Positions 8,284 through 15,654 of a stretch of DNA of 59,155 bases are shown in pieces. The DNA is taken from positions 1 through 59,155 of the forward strand of contig JAFGTS010000001.1 of assembly GCA_016933965.1 (NCBI GenBank). The letters are read 5' to 3'. The DNA is from Deltaproteobacteria bacterium (GTDB lineage: Bacteria; Desulfobacterota; Syntrophia; Syntrophales; UBA2210). A program made the translations under genes and the position numbers. How positions within the stretch are numbered: position 1 is the first letter of the stretch; each line of letters begins with the position of its first letter. A model generated the notes under the pieces. The model was given only the letters and a program-made list of their open reading frames with translations. It was not told the DNA's origin and made no database searches.

Positions 8284-9585
8284 TCAGAAGATCGGCGGTA
8301 TAATGGCCCGGGTTCCCTTCAGTCGGGCAGTGATCAGTGCCGACAGGGAACTGACGGGGTTCACAGCCGCCAGTTTCAGCGGTGCGACTCCCATGTGGCG
8401 GCACAGGGCATGGACGGTCTCAGCCAGGTTGTTGCAACCGGGGCTCATGGTGACCTTCTTTTTGCCGAGGCGCCGGACCAGCTCCATGCCGTGTTCCTGG
8501 ATGGCGCAGCTTCCCGCTATGTGGACGGGACCCTGAATGTTCCGGACCTCCGCGGGATCGATCCCCTTTCCCATGAGAATGGTGAAGCCTCCCTTCCCGT
8601 TGTGATCACAATAGAAGACTTCGACGACCGTCTCGGTGTTTCTCCGGCACCCTTCATTACAGCACCGCTCTTTTCCCCGCAGGATGACGAGTTCGGGAGG
8701 AAACCGGTCGAGCAGTTCGCAGGTCAGGTTCTTTTTGCGTTCTTCGAAGATCTCGCGGTTGATGATCGATATGTTGTCCATGTCGCTTTCACCGATGCCG
8801 GTTTCAGCGGCAAGCCGGAGGTGTTCCACGTCGTCGATGGCGAACCCGAGGAACGCCGCGGCGACAATATCGACAGAGAGGGGGTCGCGTCCTCCGATCA
8901 GGCAGTTCATGGGGACCACGCATTCGGATGTGTTCTTTTCGGCGATATAGTGGCCGTGGTTTGTCGCGATGAGACCGTCTATGACGACGAAGTCAGGCCG
9001 GATAACCCGGTAGATATCGGCAAATTTCCGGTGGAGTCGGAAATTGTGATCGGCGATGCGGCTCTGCTGATGTATCAAACCGAACTGGTTCTTTATTGAA
9101 AGGGTTACCTGTGACATGGAGTGTGTCTTCAGCTTGGGAAGGGAGACGTACAGGTTTCGATGGCCCTCTTCGATGAGCCGTTCGAACACGAAGGATGAAA
9201 TGTCATTGAACGTCTGGAGACCCTCAAGGTAGATGGGAACGACGCCGGTCTCATCGAGATAGACCGGGATGGCGCCCGTTTCCCTGCACACCCGGCTCAT
9301 GCCCGTTCCCGTGAAGACAAGGCGGGTAAAATTACTCTGGGTGCAGTTTTCGATAACGTAGATATCCCGTGCTCCCTGGCGCTGAAAGTACCTGATCACT
9401 TCCCTGACAACTTCGGGATCGGTGAAACTGTAAGGTTTCAGATCGACGGTGTTCACCTTCAGATAGACATCACCGCTTGATTTCAGCAGCGACGCGCCAC
9501 CGCCGAAATGCTCAAAGATGTCGCGGACAGCCACTTCGATCCCCTGCCCGGTATCGGAAAAAACAACCTCGCTTTTCTGTCCCAT
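8284..9585 (-). CDS. DUF362 family protein
   Basis: A 433-residue protein with the DUF362 domain across roughly residues 35-260. Recognisable parts are YLKVNTVDLKPYSFTDPEVV, the LYVSLPKLKTHSMSQVTLSI segment with KTH, and FVVIDGLIATNHGHY with SVDIVAAAFLG further on. The C-terminal part (about 300-430) has Cys residues in ERCCNEGCRR and two more in SCAIQEHG and SPGCNNLAE, which could bind metal, but a regular ferredoxin motif is absent. DUF362 proteins are widespread in anaerobes and mostly uncharacterised. The start has GAGGAG 9 bases upstream. It lies 26 bases upstream of ubiA and is probably co-transcribed. Confidence 0.8.
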   Translation of the reverse strand: MGQKSEVVFSDTGQGIEVAVRDIFEHFGGGASLLKSSGDVYLKVNTVDLKPYSFTDPEVVREVIRYFQRQGARDIYVIENCTQSNFTRLVFTGTGMSRVCRETGAIPVYLDETGVVPIYLEGLQTFNDISSFVFERLIEEGHRNLYVSLPKLKTHSMSQVTLSIKNQFGLIHQQSRIADHNFRLHRKFADIYRVIRPDFVVIDGLIATNHGHYIAEKNTSECVVPMNCLIGGRDPLSVDIVAAAFLGFAIDDVEHLRLAAETGIGESDMDNISIINREIFEERKKNLTCELLDRFPPELVILRGKERCCNEGCRRNTETVVEVFYCDHNGKGGFTILMGKGIDPAEVRNIQGPVHIAGSCAIQEHGMELVRRLGKKKVTMSPGCNNLAETVHALCRHMGVAPLKLAAVNPVSSLSALITARLKGTRAIIPPIF

Positions 9586-9627
9586 TCCCCGGTTCTCCTC
9601 TCATCGGGGAGACTTATCCGCCGGTCA

Positions 9628-10116
9628 TCACAGTTCGTACAGTTTCTCATCCATCGCCGGCCGACGCCGCTTCGATGCCTTCTTTCCCCTGGTTTCAAGG
9701 GTAAAGGGCTCTTCCCCCTCGAACATGTCCCCCATCTCTTCTTCTATTTTTTCAGGGTCCTCTCCTTTTTCAAGACGGCTCAGGGCTTCTTCCATTCCGG
9801 AGCTCAGATTCAATCCCGCCGCCTCCGACAGTTTCCTCATCATCGATGCTGCCTGTCGGGGATCATCCTCGTTGATCCTGCCGGCTTCCCGTGCCAGCAT
9901 CTCCATGGCTTTTTCCATCCGGGATTCATCGATGGGCGGCATATCATCATCTCCCTCGCCTCGCTCTCCCGAAATGGTGGCGAACAGCGACATCTGGCGG
10001 CGCAGCTTCACGGTCTTGCAGCGGGGGCAGCGGGGAACTTTCTCGATGTTAACCGACTTCGAATAAAAATTGAATATCGTATTGCATTTTCTGCAGTAAA
10101 ACTCATAAATCGGCAT
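9628..10116 (-). CDS. FmdB-type zinc-ribbon protein
   Basis: A 162-residue protein starting MPIYEFYCRKC. The N-terminal ~45 residues form the FmdB/regulatory zinc ribbon with Cys8, Cys11, Cys30 and Cys33. The rest is charged and helical, with acidic stretches (EDPEKIEEEMGDMFEGEE) and a basic tail. The exact role of these proteins is not established. The start has an AGAGG site upstream. Encoded between the M48 protease and DUF362 genes with short gaps. Confidence 0.8.
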   Translation of the reverse strand: MPIYEFYCRKCNTIFNFYSKSVNIEKVPRCPRCKTVKLRRQMSLFATISGERGEGDDDMPPIDESRMEKAMEMLAREAGRINEDDPRQAASMMRKLSEAAGLNLSSGMEEALSRLEKGEDPEKIEEEMGDMFEGEEPFTLETRGKKASKRRRPAMDEKLYEL

Positions 10117-10136
10117 GCTTTAACCTCTGGTATTTA

Positions 10137-11438
10137 TTAGGGAGAATCTACAACAACCGGTCCTTGAAAATCAATATCTTCTTTCTTTCGGAACTCCTGG
10201 AGCCGGGCAATGCGGGCCAGGAGCGGCGGGTGCGAATAATAGAACCAGGCATAGATGGGGTGAGGGTATAGGTTTGACAGATTATCACGCGCCAGTCCCC
10301 TCAGGGCGGAAATGAGAGGGGCCGTTCTTCCGGTAAGATGAAATGTAAAATCATCGGCTTCCTGTTCATAGCGCCGGGAGAGTGCCGAGCTCAGGGGTCT
10401 GAAAAAGAAGGCCACCGGTCCCGACAGTGCCGATATGAGAAAGAGCCCGGCGGCGGGGTTGATACGGCTGAAGCCGAAGGTATGGTAAAACTCCGGCCAT
10501 GCCATAATGCGGGATATGATGAAGAAAAGGAAAAGGGACAGGATCTCCATAAGCAAGAGCTGTTTGATGATGTGTCTTTTTTTCCAGTGCCCGATCTCAT
10601 GGGCGAGAACGGCGAGGAGTTCGTCATGGCTGTGGGAGAGCAGGAGCGTGTCGAACAGGACGATTCGCTTCGATCTGCCCAGACCCGTGAAATAGGCGTT
10701 CGTGTGCCTGCTCCTTTTCCCTGCATCGACCTGGAAGATCCCTCGTGCCTTCAGCCCGGCCTTCTCGACCAGTGCGATTATCCTGTCACGCAGTTCTTGA
10801 TCTTTCACCGGTTCATATCGGTTGAAAAGAGGCGCTATGACAACGGGATAGAGCCACATGATGAGGAGCTGAAAACAGGCGAACAATATCCATGCCCAGA
10901 ACCACCATGCCGGTCCTGCGTGAAAGATCAGTACCAGAAGTGACCCGAGAAGGATTCCCGTCAGCACCAGGGACACGGCCAGCCCCTTCAGGAGGTCTGA
11001 GAGCCACAGCTTCCAGCTGATCGTGCTGAAGCCGTATTTTCTCTCTATGACGAACGTTTCGTAGAGTTCGAAGGGAATATCGAGCACGAACCCGACGGCG
11101 GCGGGCCCGGCGAGGAAGAGCAACCCCGCGATGACGGCATTGAATCTCAGGGATTCAACGTACTCGGCATACCAGGGGAGCAGCCCGGAAAGTATAATGA
11201 GGAGCAGGATACCGTCGTTGAAGAGACTGACCAGGGAACCGAAACGGGAAGAGTCGATGGTGTATCCCGTCATGCGGACCAGTGTCTTTTCATCCAGAAC
11301 CTTTTCAAAGCCCGGTGGCACCCGGTTTCCCTTCCGTGTCAGGTGACCGACGTTGATGCGTGTCAGAAGCAGGCGGCAGCAGGAGCGGCCGAGAAACAGT
11401 ACCAGAAATGCCAGAAGAAAACCATTGAACTGAATCAT
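10137..11438 (-). CDS. M48-family (Ste24-like) membrane metalloprotease
   Basis: A 433-residue integral membrane protease. The zinc site is HEIGHWKKRH (HExxH, about residue 285), with the third ligand Glu in RRYEQEADDF about 75 residues on. Several transmembrane segments surround it, and the N-terminal half has the FELYETFVIERKYGFSTISW segment typical of the CAAX protease Ste24 group. Bacterial members act in membrane protein quality control rather than prenyl-protein processing. The start is supported by GAGGATTGT upstream. It lies 30 bases after the ThyX-like gene and 20 bases before fmdB, consistent with one operon. Confidence 0.9.
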   Translation of the reverse strand: MIQFNGFLLAFLVLFLGRSCCRLLLTRINVGHLTRKGNRVPPGFEKVLDEKTLVRMTGYTIDSSRFGSLVSLFNDGILLLIILSGLLPWYAEYVESLRFNAVIAGLLFLAGPAAVGFVLDIPFELYETFVIERKYGFSTISWKLWLSDLLKGLAVSLVLTGILLGSLLVLIFHAGPAWWFWAWILFACFQLLIMWLYPVVIAPLFNRYEPVKDQELRDRIIALVEKAGLKARGIFQVDAGKRSRHTNAYFTGLGRSKRIVLFDTLLLSHSHDELLAVLAHEIGHWKKRHIIKQLLLMEILSLFLFFIISRIMAWPEFYHTFGFSRINPAAGLFLISALSGPVAFFFRPLSSALSRRYEQEADDFTFHLTGRTAPLISALRGLARDNLSNLYPHPIYAWFYYSHPPLLARIARLQEFRKKEDIDFQGPVVVDSP

Positions 11439-11468
11439 ACAATCCTCATCAATGTGCCGGTGACCCGA

Positions 11469-12920
11469 TCAGTCCAGTATGCTTTCGCGAAGGTCGGCAA
11501 AGCTGTCCTTCCCGCAGGCGAAGAGGAGGGAGAGGGGCATGACCTTCCGGGCACGCATTACCATATGGCGAGCCGTCTCACGGATGTCCCACTGGGCGTG
11601 ACGGTCTTCCCTGAGACGGGAAATGTGGTAGAGTTCGCGAACATTTACTTTCATGATAACCCGTTTTCTATGGGCGTTGGTCAGAATATAGGGGGCGGCG
11701 GCGGGAGCGGACCGCGCGATCCGCTCATAGACCTCGTTCGTCCGGGATATCCTTTCCATGAAGGGGCCATTCATGTTGACCGCCTCTATCGACGGGGGAA
11801 CGGTCACCCCCAGTGCCGGGTCGTATTGCTGGGAGGTTATGGTGGCGAGGCGGTGACGCTTGAGCTGGGCGAAGCAGCTTGCGCTGATGGTGAGCTCGTA
11901 GAGAATATCGGCGTTCTCGAATTCCCGCGGCGGGCTGTCGTACGCTTCCATCCGCCGGCAGGCGGTCTTTATGATATCCTTCTTTTCCTCCGTGGTAAGG
12001 CGGGACACTGTCTTCCTGCACTGCTCCATGGATCGATTCGAAAGGGAGTGCAGAAGAGAGGAGAGGATGATATCGTCTGCTCCCGGCGTCGCGTGCAGGA
12101 GTATTACAGGATCGCCGCCGGTCGCGTTTTTCTGTTCGGCCAGTGTTGCCATATGTTCACGCAGTTCGTTTCTGGAATGGAGATCATAGGGCGTTGCTTC
12201 GGTGTACCGGACGAGGGAGGGCGCGATATGACGTGTTGCGTCATACAGCCTGGCGCCGTATTCCCGCATTTCAGCAAGATGATGCGCCGCCGAGCGCCGC
12301 AGCATCAATTCCAGGTTCCGGGCGTTCAGGGTCATGCCGAGCTGTGTTTCCGTCGCCAGGGACACGATGTACCGTGCGTCCTCCTTTGCCCACCCCTCGA
12401 GCGTCATCCTGTGCGAAGGTTTTTCGGCGAGGTCCCGGTGCGTGTCGAAGAAGTACTCCCGCAGGGCCCTGAAAAGGTCATGGTACAGCGCGTTCTGTTC
12501 CTTCACGGTCTCGCGGAAAAGCATGCGCGACTCGTCATCGACCAGTTCGGCGGGTATGACGAAGTCGTCCTCGAGACGTATGTAGCGCTGTGATTTCTCC
12601 GTGAAGGAACAGAGGCGGAATTTCTCTATTTCTTCGACGATGAGCCGGGATACGCCGAGAACATCAATGTTGAAAACCGCGTGTTCCGCGATGGAACTGT
12701 GGCCCATGTCAAAGACGATCGATTCGTTTGATCTCCTGGCTTTTTCGATCTCACGGCGGGAGATCGCCCGCAGTTCGTTCACGGGCAGGGGGTTTCTGCT
12801 GATGCGGGCGTAGGCGGCCGAGATGGTCTCCGGTGTGATGTTGTCCATGCCGGGATGAGATGCCGTGAGGGTCTGCAGTGTTTCGTAATCGACATTGAAT
12901 CCCGCAAGAAGAATGTCCAC
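11469..12920 (-). CDS. Tandem (double-domain) ThyX-like flavoprotein
   Basis: A 483-residue protein made of two ThyX (FAD-dependent thymidylate synthase) folds; ordinary ThyX is ~220-250 residues and has one. Half 1 has MGHSSIAEHAVFNIDVLGVS, then KFRLCSFTEKSQRY at about 100-113 where the signature RHRx7S is expected, then LNARNLELMLR. Half 2 has a true RHR at about 355-357 but RLATITSQQY after it, so the signature Ser is Gln, followed by VNVRELYHISRLREDRHAQW. Catalytic elements are thus split between the halves. Start: GTG at 12920 preceded by a very strong GGGAGGGGGGAG; the frame is open further upstream without such a site. Thymidylate synthase activity should not be assumed. Confidence 0.82.
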   Translation of the reverse strand: MDILLAGFNVDYETLQTLTASHPGMDNITPETISAAYARISRNPLPVNELRAISRREIEKARRSNESIVFDMGHSSIAEHAVFNIDVLGVSRLIVEEIEKFRLCSFTEKSQRYIRLEDDFVIPAELVDDESRMLFRETVKEQNALYHDLFRALREYFFDTHRDLAEKPSHRMTLEGWAKEDARYIVSLATETQLGMTLNARNLELMLRRSAAHHLAEMREYGARLYDATRHIAPSLVRYTEATPYDLHSRNELREHMATLAEQKNATGGDPVILLHATPGADDIILSSLLHSLSNRSMEQCRKTVSRLTTEEKKDIIKTACRRMEAYDSPPREFENADILYELTISASCFAQLKRHRLATITSQQYDPALGVTVPPSIEAVNMNGPFMERISRTNEVYERIARSAPAAAPYILTNAHRKRVIMKVNVRELYHISRLREDRHAQWDIRETARHMVMRARKVMPLSLLFACGKDSFADLRESILD

Positions 12921-13004
12921 GAACTCCCCCCTCCCTGTGAGCGTTATTGCATCCGGCCGGCATCTGAGGGGCTTATAACAGGATTTCACAGAGTGGTCAA
13001 ACAG

Positions 13005-13223
13005 GTTTTCCTTTGCTGGCCCCCGCCTGAAATCCCCATGGCATACAGGGCGTTGCAGTTCTATCGCGACGCAGGAGGACGGAATATCATCTACGTCGGT
13101 GATCCCCGTTCATCGGGGGACGAGGCATTCCATGCCCTGCTCGATGAACTCCCCCTTGTCGAAAGGCGGCGGCTCTGCACATGGCCCGGCGTTGAGGAAT
13201 ATCTCGTCATCCGTTCCTGCTGA
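13005..13223 (+). pseudogene. C-terminal remnant of a methyltransferase-like gene
   Basis: The + frame ending at the TGA at 13223 encodes about 72 protein-like residues: FLCWPPPEIPMAYRALQFY, then GRNIIYVGDPRSSGDEAFHA and a final CTWPGVEEYLVIRS. The pattern WPP..PMA..AL...G...IYVGE...GDE.F is known to me from the C-terminus of SAM-methyltransferase-like hypothetical proteins. The similarity begins upstream of the only ATG (13038), which has no ribosome site, and further upstream the sequence belongs to the ThyX-like start region on the other strand. It is best read as the 3' stump of a gene whose 5' part is gone. Confidence 0.55.
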
Positions 13224-13249
13224 AAGGCGGGTATCCGCCGGGAAACAGC

Positions 13250-13762
13250 TCAGGTTGCAAGGCCGTGAAGGATCCGGTCGACCTGTTCCATTACTTCTTC
13301 CACCGTCGATACGGTGAAGAGCCGGCCCGTCTCGACCGGTTCCATCGTTGGCGCGCCGAGGCCGACCACCGGCGTGCCCGACTTCAAAGCGATGGCGATC
13401 TCCGACAGTGTTCCCGCTCCTCCCGCAAGGGCGATGAGAACATGGGGTGTTTTCGCGTTGATGACGTTTCGCCCGTCGAACATGCCCGTGTAAATGGGAA
13501 TATCGACGAAATCATTGGGATATCCCGCCAGTGGGCACCGGCGGTCGTTGGGCAGGATGCCGACGACCAGGCCGCCCGCCCGGTGCGCTCCCTCTGAAGC
13601 GGCCTTCATGATCCCCGTGCCGCCTCCCGTCAGGAGCACATGACCCCGCCGGGCGATCTCCTCGCCGATACGATACGCGTCGGTCATGGCGGGCGACCGG
13701 TCCGAGTGGCTGCCCACGACACCGATAATGTATGGTTTCTGCCTGACCATGATTTCCGGCAT
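13250..13762 (-). CDS. LOG-like / TIGR00725 nucleotide-binding protein
   Basis: A 170-residue Rossmann-fold protein of the TIGR00725/LOG-related family. The N-terminus has YIIGVVGSH. The phosphate-binding glycine segments are LLTGGGTGIMKAASEGAHRAGG (here read as LLTGGGTGIMKAA plus SEGAHRAGG) and LALAGGAGTLSEIAIAL-like ALAGGAGTLSEIA, which matches the PGGxGTxxE motif of LOG proteins except that Pro is Ala. LOG enzymes release cytokinin-type bases from nucleotides; TIGR00725 members are functionally unassigned. The ATG at 13762 is chosen because AGAAGGG lies about 10 bases upstream. It converges with the methyltransferase fragment. Confidence 0.78.
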   Translation of the reverse strand: MPEIMVRQKPYIIGVVGSHSDRSPAMTDAYRIGEEIARRGHVLLTGGGTGIMKAASEGAHRAGGLVVGILPNDRRCPLAGYPNDFVDIPIYTGMFDGRNVINAKTPHVLIALAGGAGTLSEIAIALKSGTPVVGLGAPTMEPVETGRLFTVSTVEEVMEQVDRILHGLAT

Positions 13763-13892
13763 GATCCGACGGCCCTTCTGCAGGTAATGATAACCGGCGC
13801 CTTCCGCGCGCCGGACTTGAACATACATATAGAAAAAAGAATTACCTGAGGCAACGATAAAATGGAGAGGACTCCCTCCGGCAAAAAATCCC

Positions 13893-13921
13893 TTGATTTC
13901 TTTCAGGATTTTTATTAGCTA
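13893..13921 (+). promoter_or_regulatory. Promoter-like block of the paaK leader
   Basis: TTGATT at 13893-13898 starts a stretch of ~33 bases that closely matches the block upstream of the iorA leader (15408 on): TTGATT, then TTTCA, GATTT and ATTA in the same order and ending ACGG. With a 17-base spacer the -10 would be TAGCTA, a poor match; the neighbouring TATTAG is an alternative. The shared sequence, rather than the -10, supports a promoter. Confidence 0.45.
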
Positions 13922-13944
13922 AACGGCGAACAGAGAGTAGGGAC

Positions 13945-14025
13945 ATGAAACTGAGAGAAGATCTCTATTGCGTGCGCCGGTGGTGCCCGGTTCTCATATC
14001 GGGTGTGTTTACAGCCGCTGGATAA
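13945..14025 (+). CDS. Putative leader peptide of the paaK attenuator
   Basis: A 26-codon ORF (ATG 13945, TAA 14023-14025) beginning MKLREDLYCVRRWCP and ending GVFTAAG. It ends 80 bases before the ligase gene. Its single Trp codon, TGG at 13981-13983 followed by a Cys codon, lies 19 bases before the predicted antiterminator segment. That is nearly the same spacing as the three Trp codons of the iorA leader (22 bases). The upstream ribosome site (GAGAG, 7 bases before ATG) is weak. By analogy it senses charged tRNA-Trp; a Cys or mixed response cannot be excluded because there is only one Trp. Confidence 0.5.
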   Translation: MKLREDLYCVRRWCPVLISGVFTAAG

Positions 14026-14081
14026 CGCGTATCGATGGATGGGACACAGCCGTGAACAGACTCTGCTCACGGCTTTTTTTT
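14003..14081 (+). promoter_or_regulatory. Transcription attenuator upstream of paaK
   Basis: The terminator has arms AGCCGTGA (14048-14055) and TCACGGCT (14067-14074), with a 3-bp CAG/CTG extension inside the loop, and eight T at 14074-14081. A competing segment GTGTGTTTACAGC (14003-14015), overlapping the end of the leader ORF, can pair with 14049-14061 in 11 of 13 positions, including one G-U, which would break the terminator. This is the antiterminator/terminator switch of amino-acid attenuation. Pairing was worked out by eye, with no energy calculation. Confidence 0.6.
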
Positions 14082-14104
14082 GAGGAAGTAAGGGAGTATA
14101 ACTC

Positions 14105-15394
14105 ATGGTGAAATCATTCATGCCCGCCTTTAAAAATGAGGAAGAGCTCAGGTCACTCCAGCTCAAGGGGCTTCAATGGACCGTGGCCCACGCCTACCGG
14201 GGGAGCGATTTCTATCGCCGGCGCTTCGATGAGGCGGGAGTGCGGCCGGATGACATAACAAGTCTCGACGACCTGAAGCGATTGCCCTTTGTCACCGCCC
14301 AGGACCTGCAGGAACAGTACCCCTGGCCGCTCAGGTCGGTCCCCTTCGAGCAGATCGTGCGGCTTCACGCCTCATCAGGTACCACGGGAAAACGGAAAGT
14401 GCTGATCTACACGGCCCGGGATATCGATGACTGGGCCGACATGTTCGCCCGCTGTTATGAAATGGCGGGACTGTCACGGGATGACCGGATCCAGATCTGT
14501 GTCGGTTACGGCGTCTGGACCGCCGGCGCCGGCTTTCAGCTGGGATGCGAGCGATTCGGGGCCCTCGCCGTACCGGCCGGACCCGGGAACCTGGACATGC
14601 AGATGCAGTTCCTCGTGGATTTTCAGCCGACGGTCATCTGCTCCACGGCGTCCATGGGGCTTCTCATGGCGGAGGAGGTGAACAGGCGGGGACTTCGCGA
14701 CGCAGTCAACGTCAAAAAAGTTATCTTCGGTGCGGAACGGTCCAATGATGCCATGAGGAAGACCATTCTTGAACTGCTCGGGGCGGAACAGACCTTTGAT
14801 ATTCCCGGTCTCACTGAACTCTACGGCCCGGGGACGGGCCTTGATTGTGAACATCATACCGGTATCCATTACTGGGCGGACTATTACATCATGGAGCTCC
14901 TTGATCCGGACACCCTCGAGCCCGTGCCGGAAGGGGAGGTTGGTGAAATGGTGTATACAACACTTCGTAAGGAGGGTGCGCCGCTCATCCGCTATCGCTC
15001 CCGGGACCTGACGCGCCTCATTCCCGGAGACTGCCCCTGCGGATCGCCGCTGCCCCGCCATGACCGGATCCTCGGGCGTTCCGATGACATGTTCATCATC
15101 AGGGGAGTGAACATATATCCCGGTCATATCGACGAGATCCTTGCCCGGCAGAAGGGGGTCGGAAGCGAGTACCAGATCCATCTTGAGCGCGGCGACGACG
15201 GGAAGGATTATATGACGATCAGGGTGGAACGGGCCGGGGGAGTATCCCCCGGCGATGACGCAGGAACGGCGCGTGTCATAGAGAGAGAGATACAGAAAGG
15301 CATTCTCGTCAGCGGGACCGTTGAGATAGTTGATCATCACTCCCTGCCGAGGACGGAAAGGAAATCGAAACGGGTTTTCGATAACCGGGAATAA
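14105..15394 (+). CDS. Phenylacetate/aryl-acetate CoA ligase (PaaK-like)
   Basis: A 429-residue AMP-forming CoA ligase, the normal PaaK length. The P-loop is LHASSGTTGKRK (about 90-101), followed by a Zn/structural region and the adenylate motif LTELYGPGTG (about 237). The C-terminal domain has the hinge DRILGRSDDMFIIRGVNIYP (about 320-339) and ends with the LPRTERKSKRV lysine region. It activates phenylacetate, indoleacetate or related acids with ATP and CoA. The start has AAGGGAG 9 bases upstream. Its position behind a Trp-type attenuator and just before iorAB, which uses aryl-acetyl-CoA, suggests indoleacetate or several aryl acetates as substrates; the exact substrate cannot be read from sequence. 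Confidence 0.88.
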   Translation: MVKSFMPAFKNEEELRSLQLKGLQWTVAHAYRGSDFYRRRFDEAGVRPDDITSLDDLKRLPFVTAQDLQEQYPWPLRSVPFEQIVRLHASSGTTGKRKVLIYTARDIDDWADMFARCYEMAGLSRDDRIQICVGYGVWTAGAGFQLGCERFGALAVPAGPGNLDMQMQFLVDFQPTVICSTASMGLLMAEEVNRRGLRDAVNVKKVIFGAERSNDAMRKTILELLGAEQTFDIPGLTELYGPGTGLDCEHHTGIHYWADYYIMELLDPDTLEPVPEGEVGEMVYTTLRKEGAPLIRYRSRDLTRLIPGDCPCGSPLPRHDRILGRSDDMFIIRGVNIYPGHIDEILARQKGVGSEYQIHLERGDDGKDYMTIRVERAGGVSPGDDAGTARVIEREIQKGILVSGTVEIVDHHSLPRTERKSKRVFDNRE

Positions 15395-15407
15395 AGGAAA
15401 ATAATGC

Positions 15408-15436
15408 TTGATTCATTTCAAGATTTGCATTATTTA
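15408..15436 (+). promoter_or_regulatory. Promoter of the iorAB-TRAP leader
   Basis: TTGATT at 15408-15413 and TATTTA at 15431-15436 are 17 bases apart. Surrounding bases match the block at 13893-13925, implying that the two leaders arose by duplication. The predicted transcript starts about 25 bases before the leader ORF. Confidence 0.6.
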
Positions 15437-15468
15437 GTACGGACTTGCATGACACGAAGGGATACCTG

Positions 15469-15555
15469 ATGATACGCGACAGATTCCTGACAGGCTGGTG
15501 GTGGCGGTTTCCACATAGCGGGGAAGGGTCTGTGCACTGTTTGATAACAGGTTGA
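15469..15555 (+). CDS. Tryptophan-rich leader peptide of the iorA attenuator
   Basis: A 28-codon ORF (ATG 15469-15471, TGA 15553-15555) starting MIRDRFLTGWWWRFPH. Three consecutive TGG codons occupy 15496-15504. A good ribosome site, AAGGGA, lies 6 bases before the ATG. Three adjacent Trp codons in a short ORF directly before a terminator hairpin is the classical hallmark of a trp-type leader peptide. Ribosome stalling there would leave the segment at 15527-15537 free to form an antiterminator. Confidence 0.82.
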   Translation: MIRDRFLTGWWWRFPHSGEGSVHCLITG

Positions 15556-15612
15556 AGAGAAAAAGGAACACCGTGAAGGCCGTGGACAGACCAAGTCCAC
15601 GGCCTTTTTTTT
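15527..15612 (+). promoter_or_regulatory. Tryptophan attenuator controlling iorA-iorB-TRAP
   Basis: Terminator: AAGGCCGTGGAC (15576-15587), 7-base loop, GTCCACGGCCTT (15595-15606), T run 15605-15612; a perfect 12-bp stem. Antiterminator: GGTCTGTGCAC (15527-15537) pairs with GTGGACAGACC (15582-15592) at 10 of 11 positions and would take over the left terminator arm. A pause-type pairing is also possible between ACAGATTCC (15479-15487) and the GGAA plus TCTGT parts of 15522-15533, with a three-base bulge. When tRNA-Trp is charged the ribosome runs past the Trp codons and the terminator forms; when Trp is short, transcription continues into iorA. Worked out by eye. Confidence 0.8.
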
Positions 15613-15654
15613 GATGTGAGCGCTGTGTGACGGAAAAATCACGGGGAAATGAAC

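Noticed and set aside
8395-9099. Long + strand frame across the DUF362 gene
   Set aside because: Antisense to a clear DUF362 protein; composition typical of a shadow frame.
11343-12593. 416-codon + strand open frame across the M48 and ThyX-like genes
   Set aside because: It is antisense to two well-supported genes, has low-complexity composition and no recognisable domain or ribosome site.
13945-14025. Leader ORF before paaK as a Cys- or Tyr-responsive leader
   Set aside because: Tyr occurs once, far upstream; Cys occurs twice, one beside Trp. The Trp codon matches the position of the three-Trp block in the paralogous leader, so Trp is favoured, though not proven.
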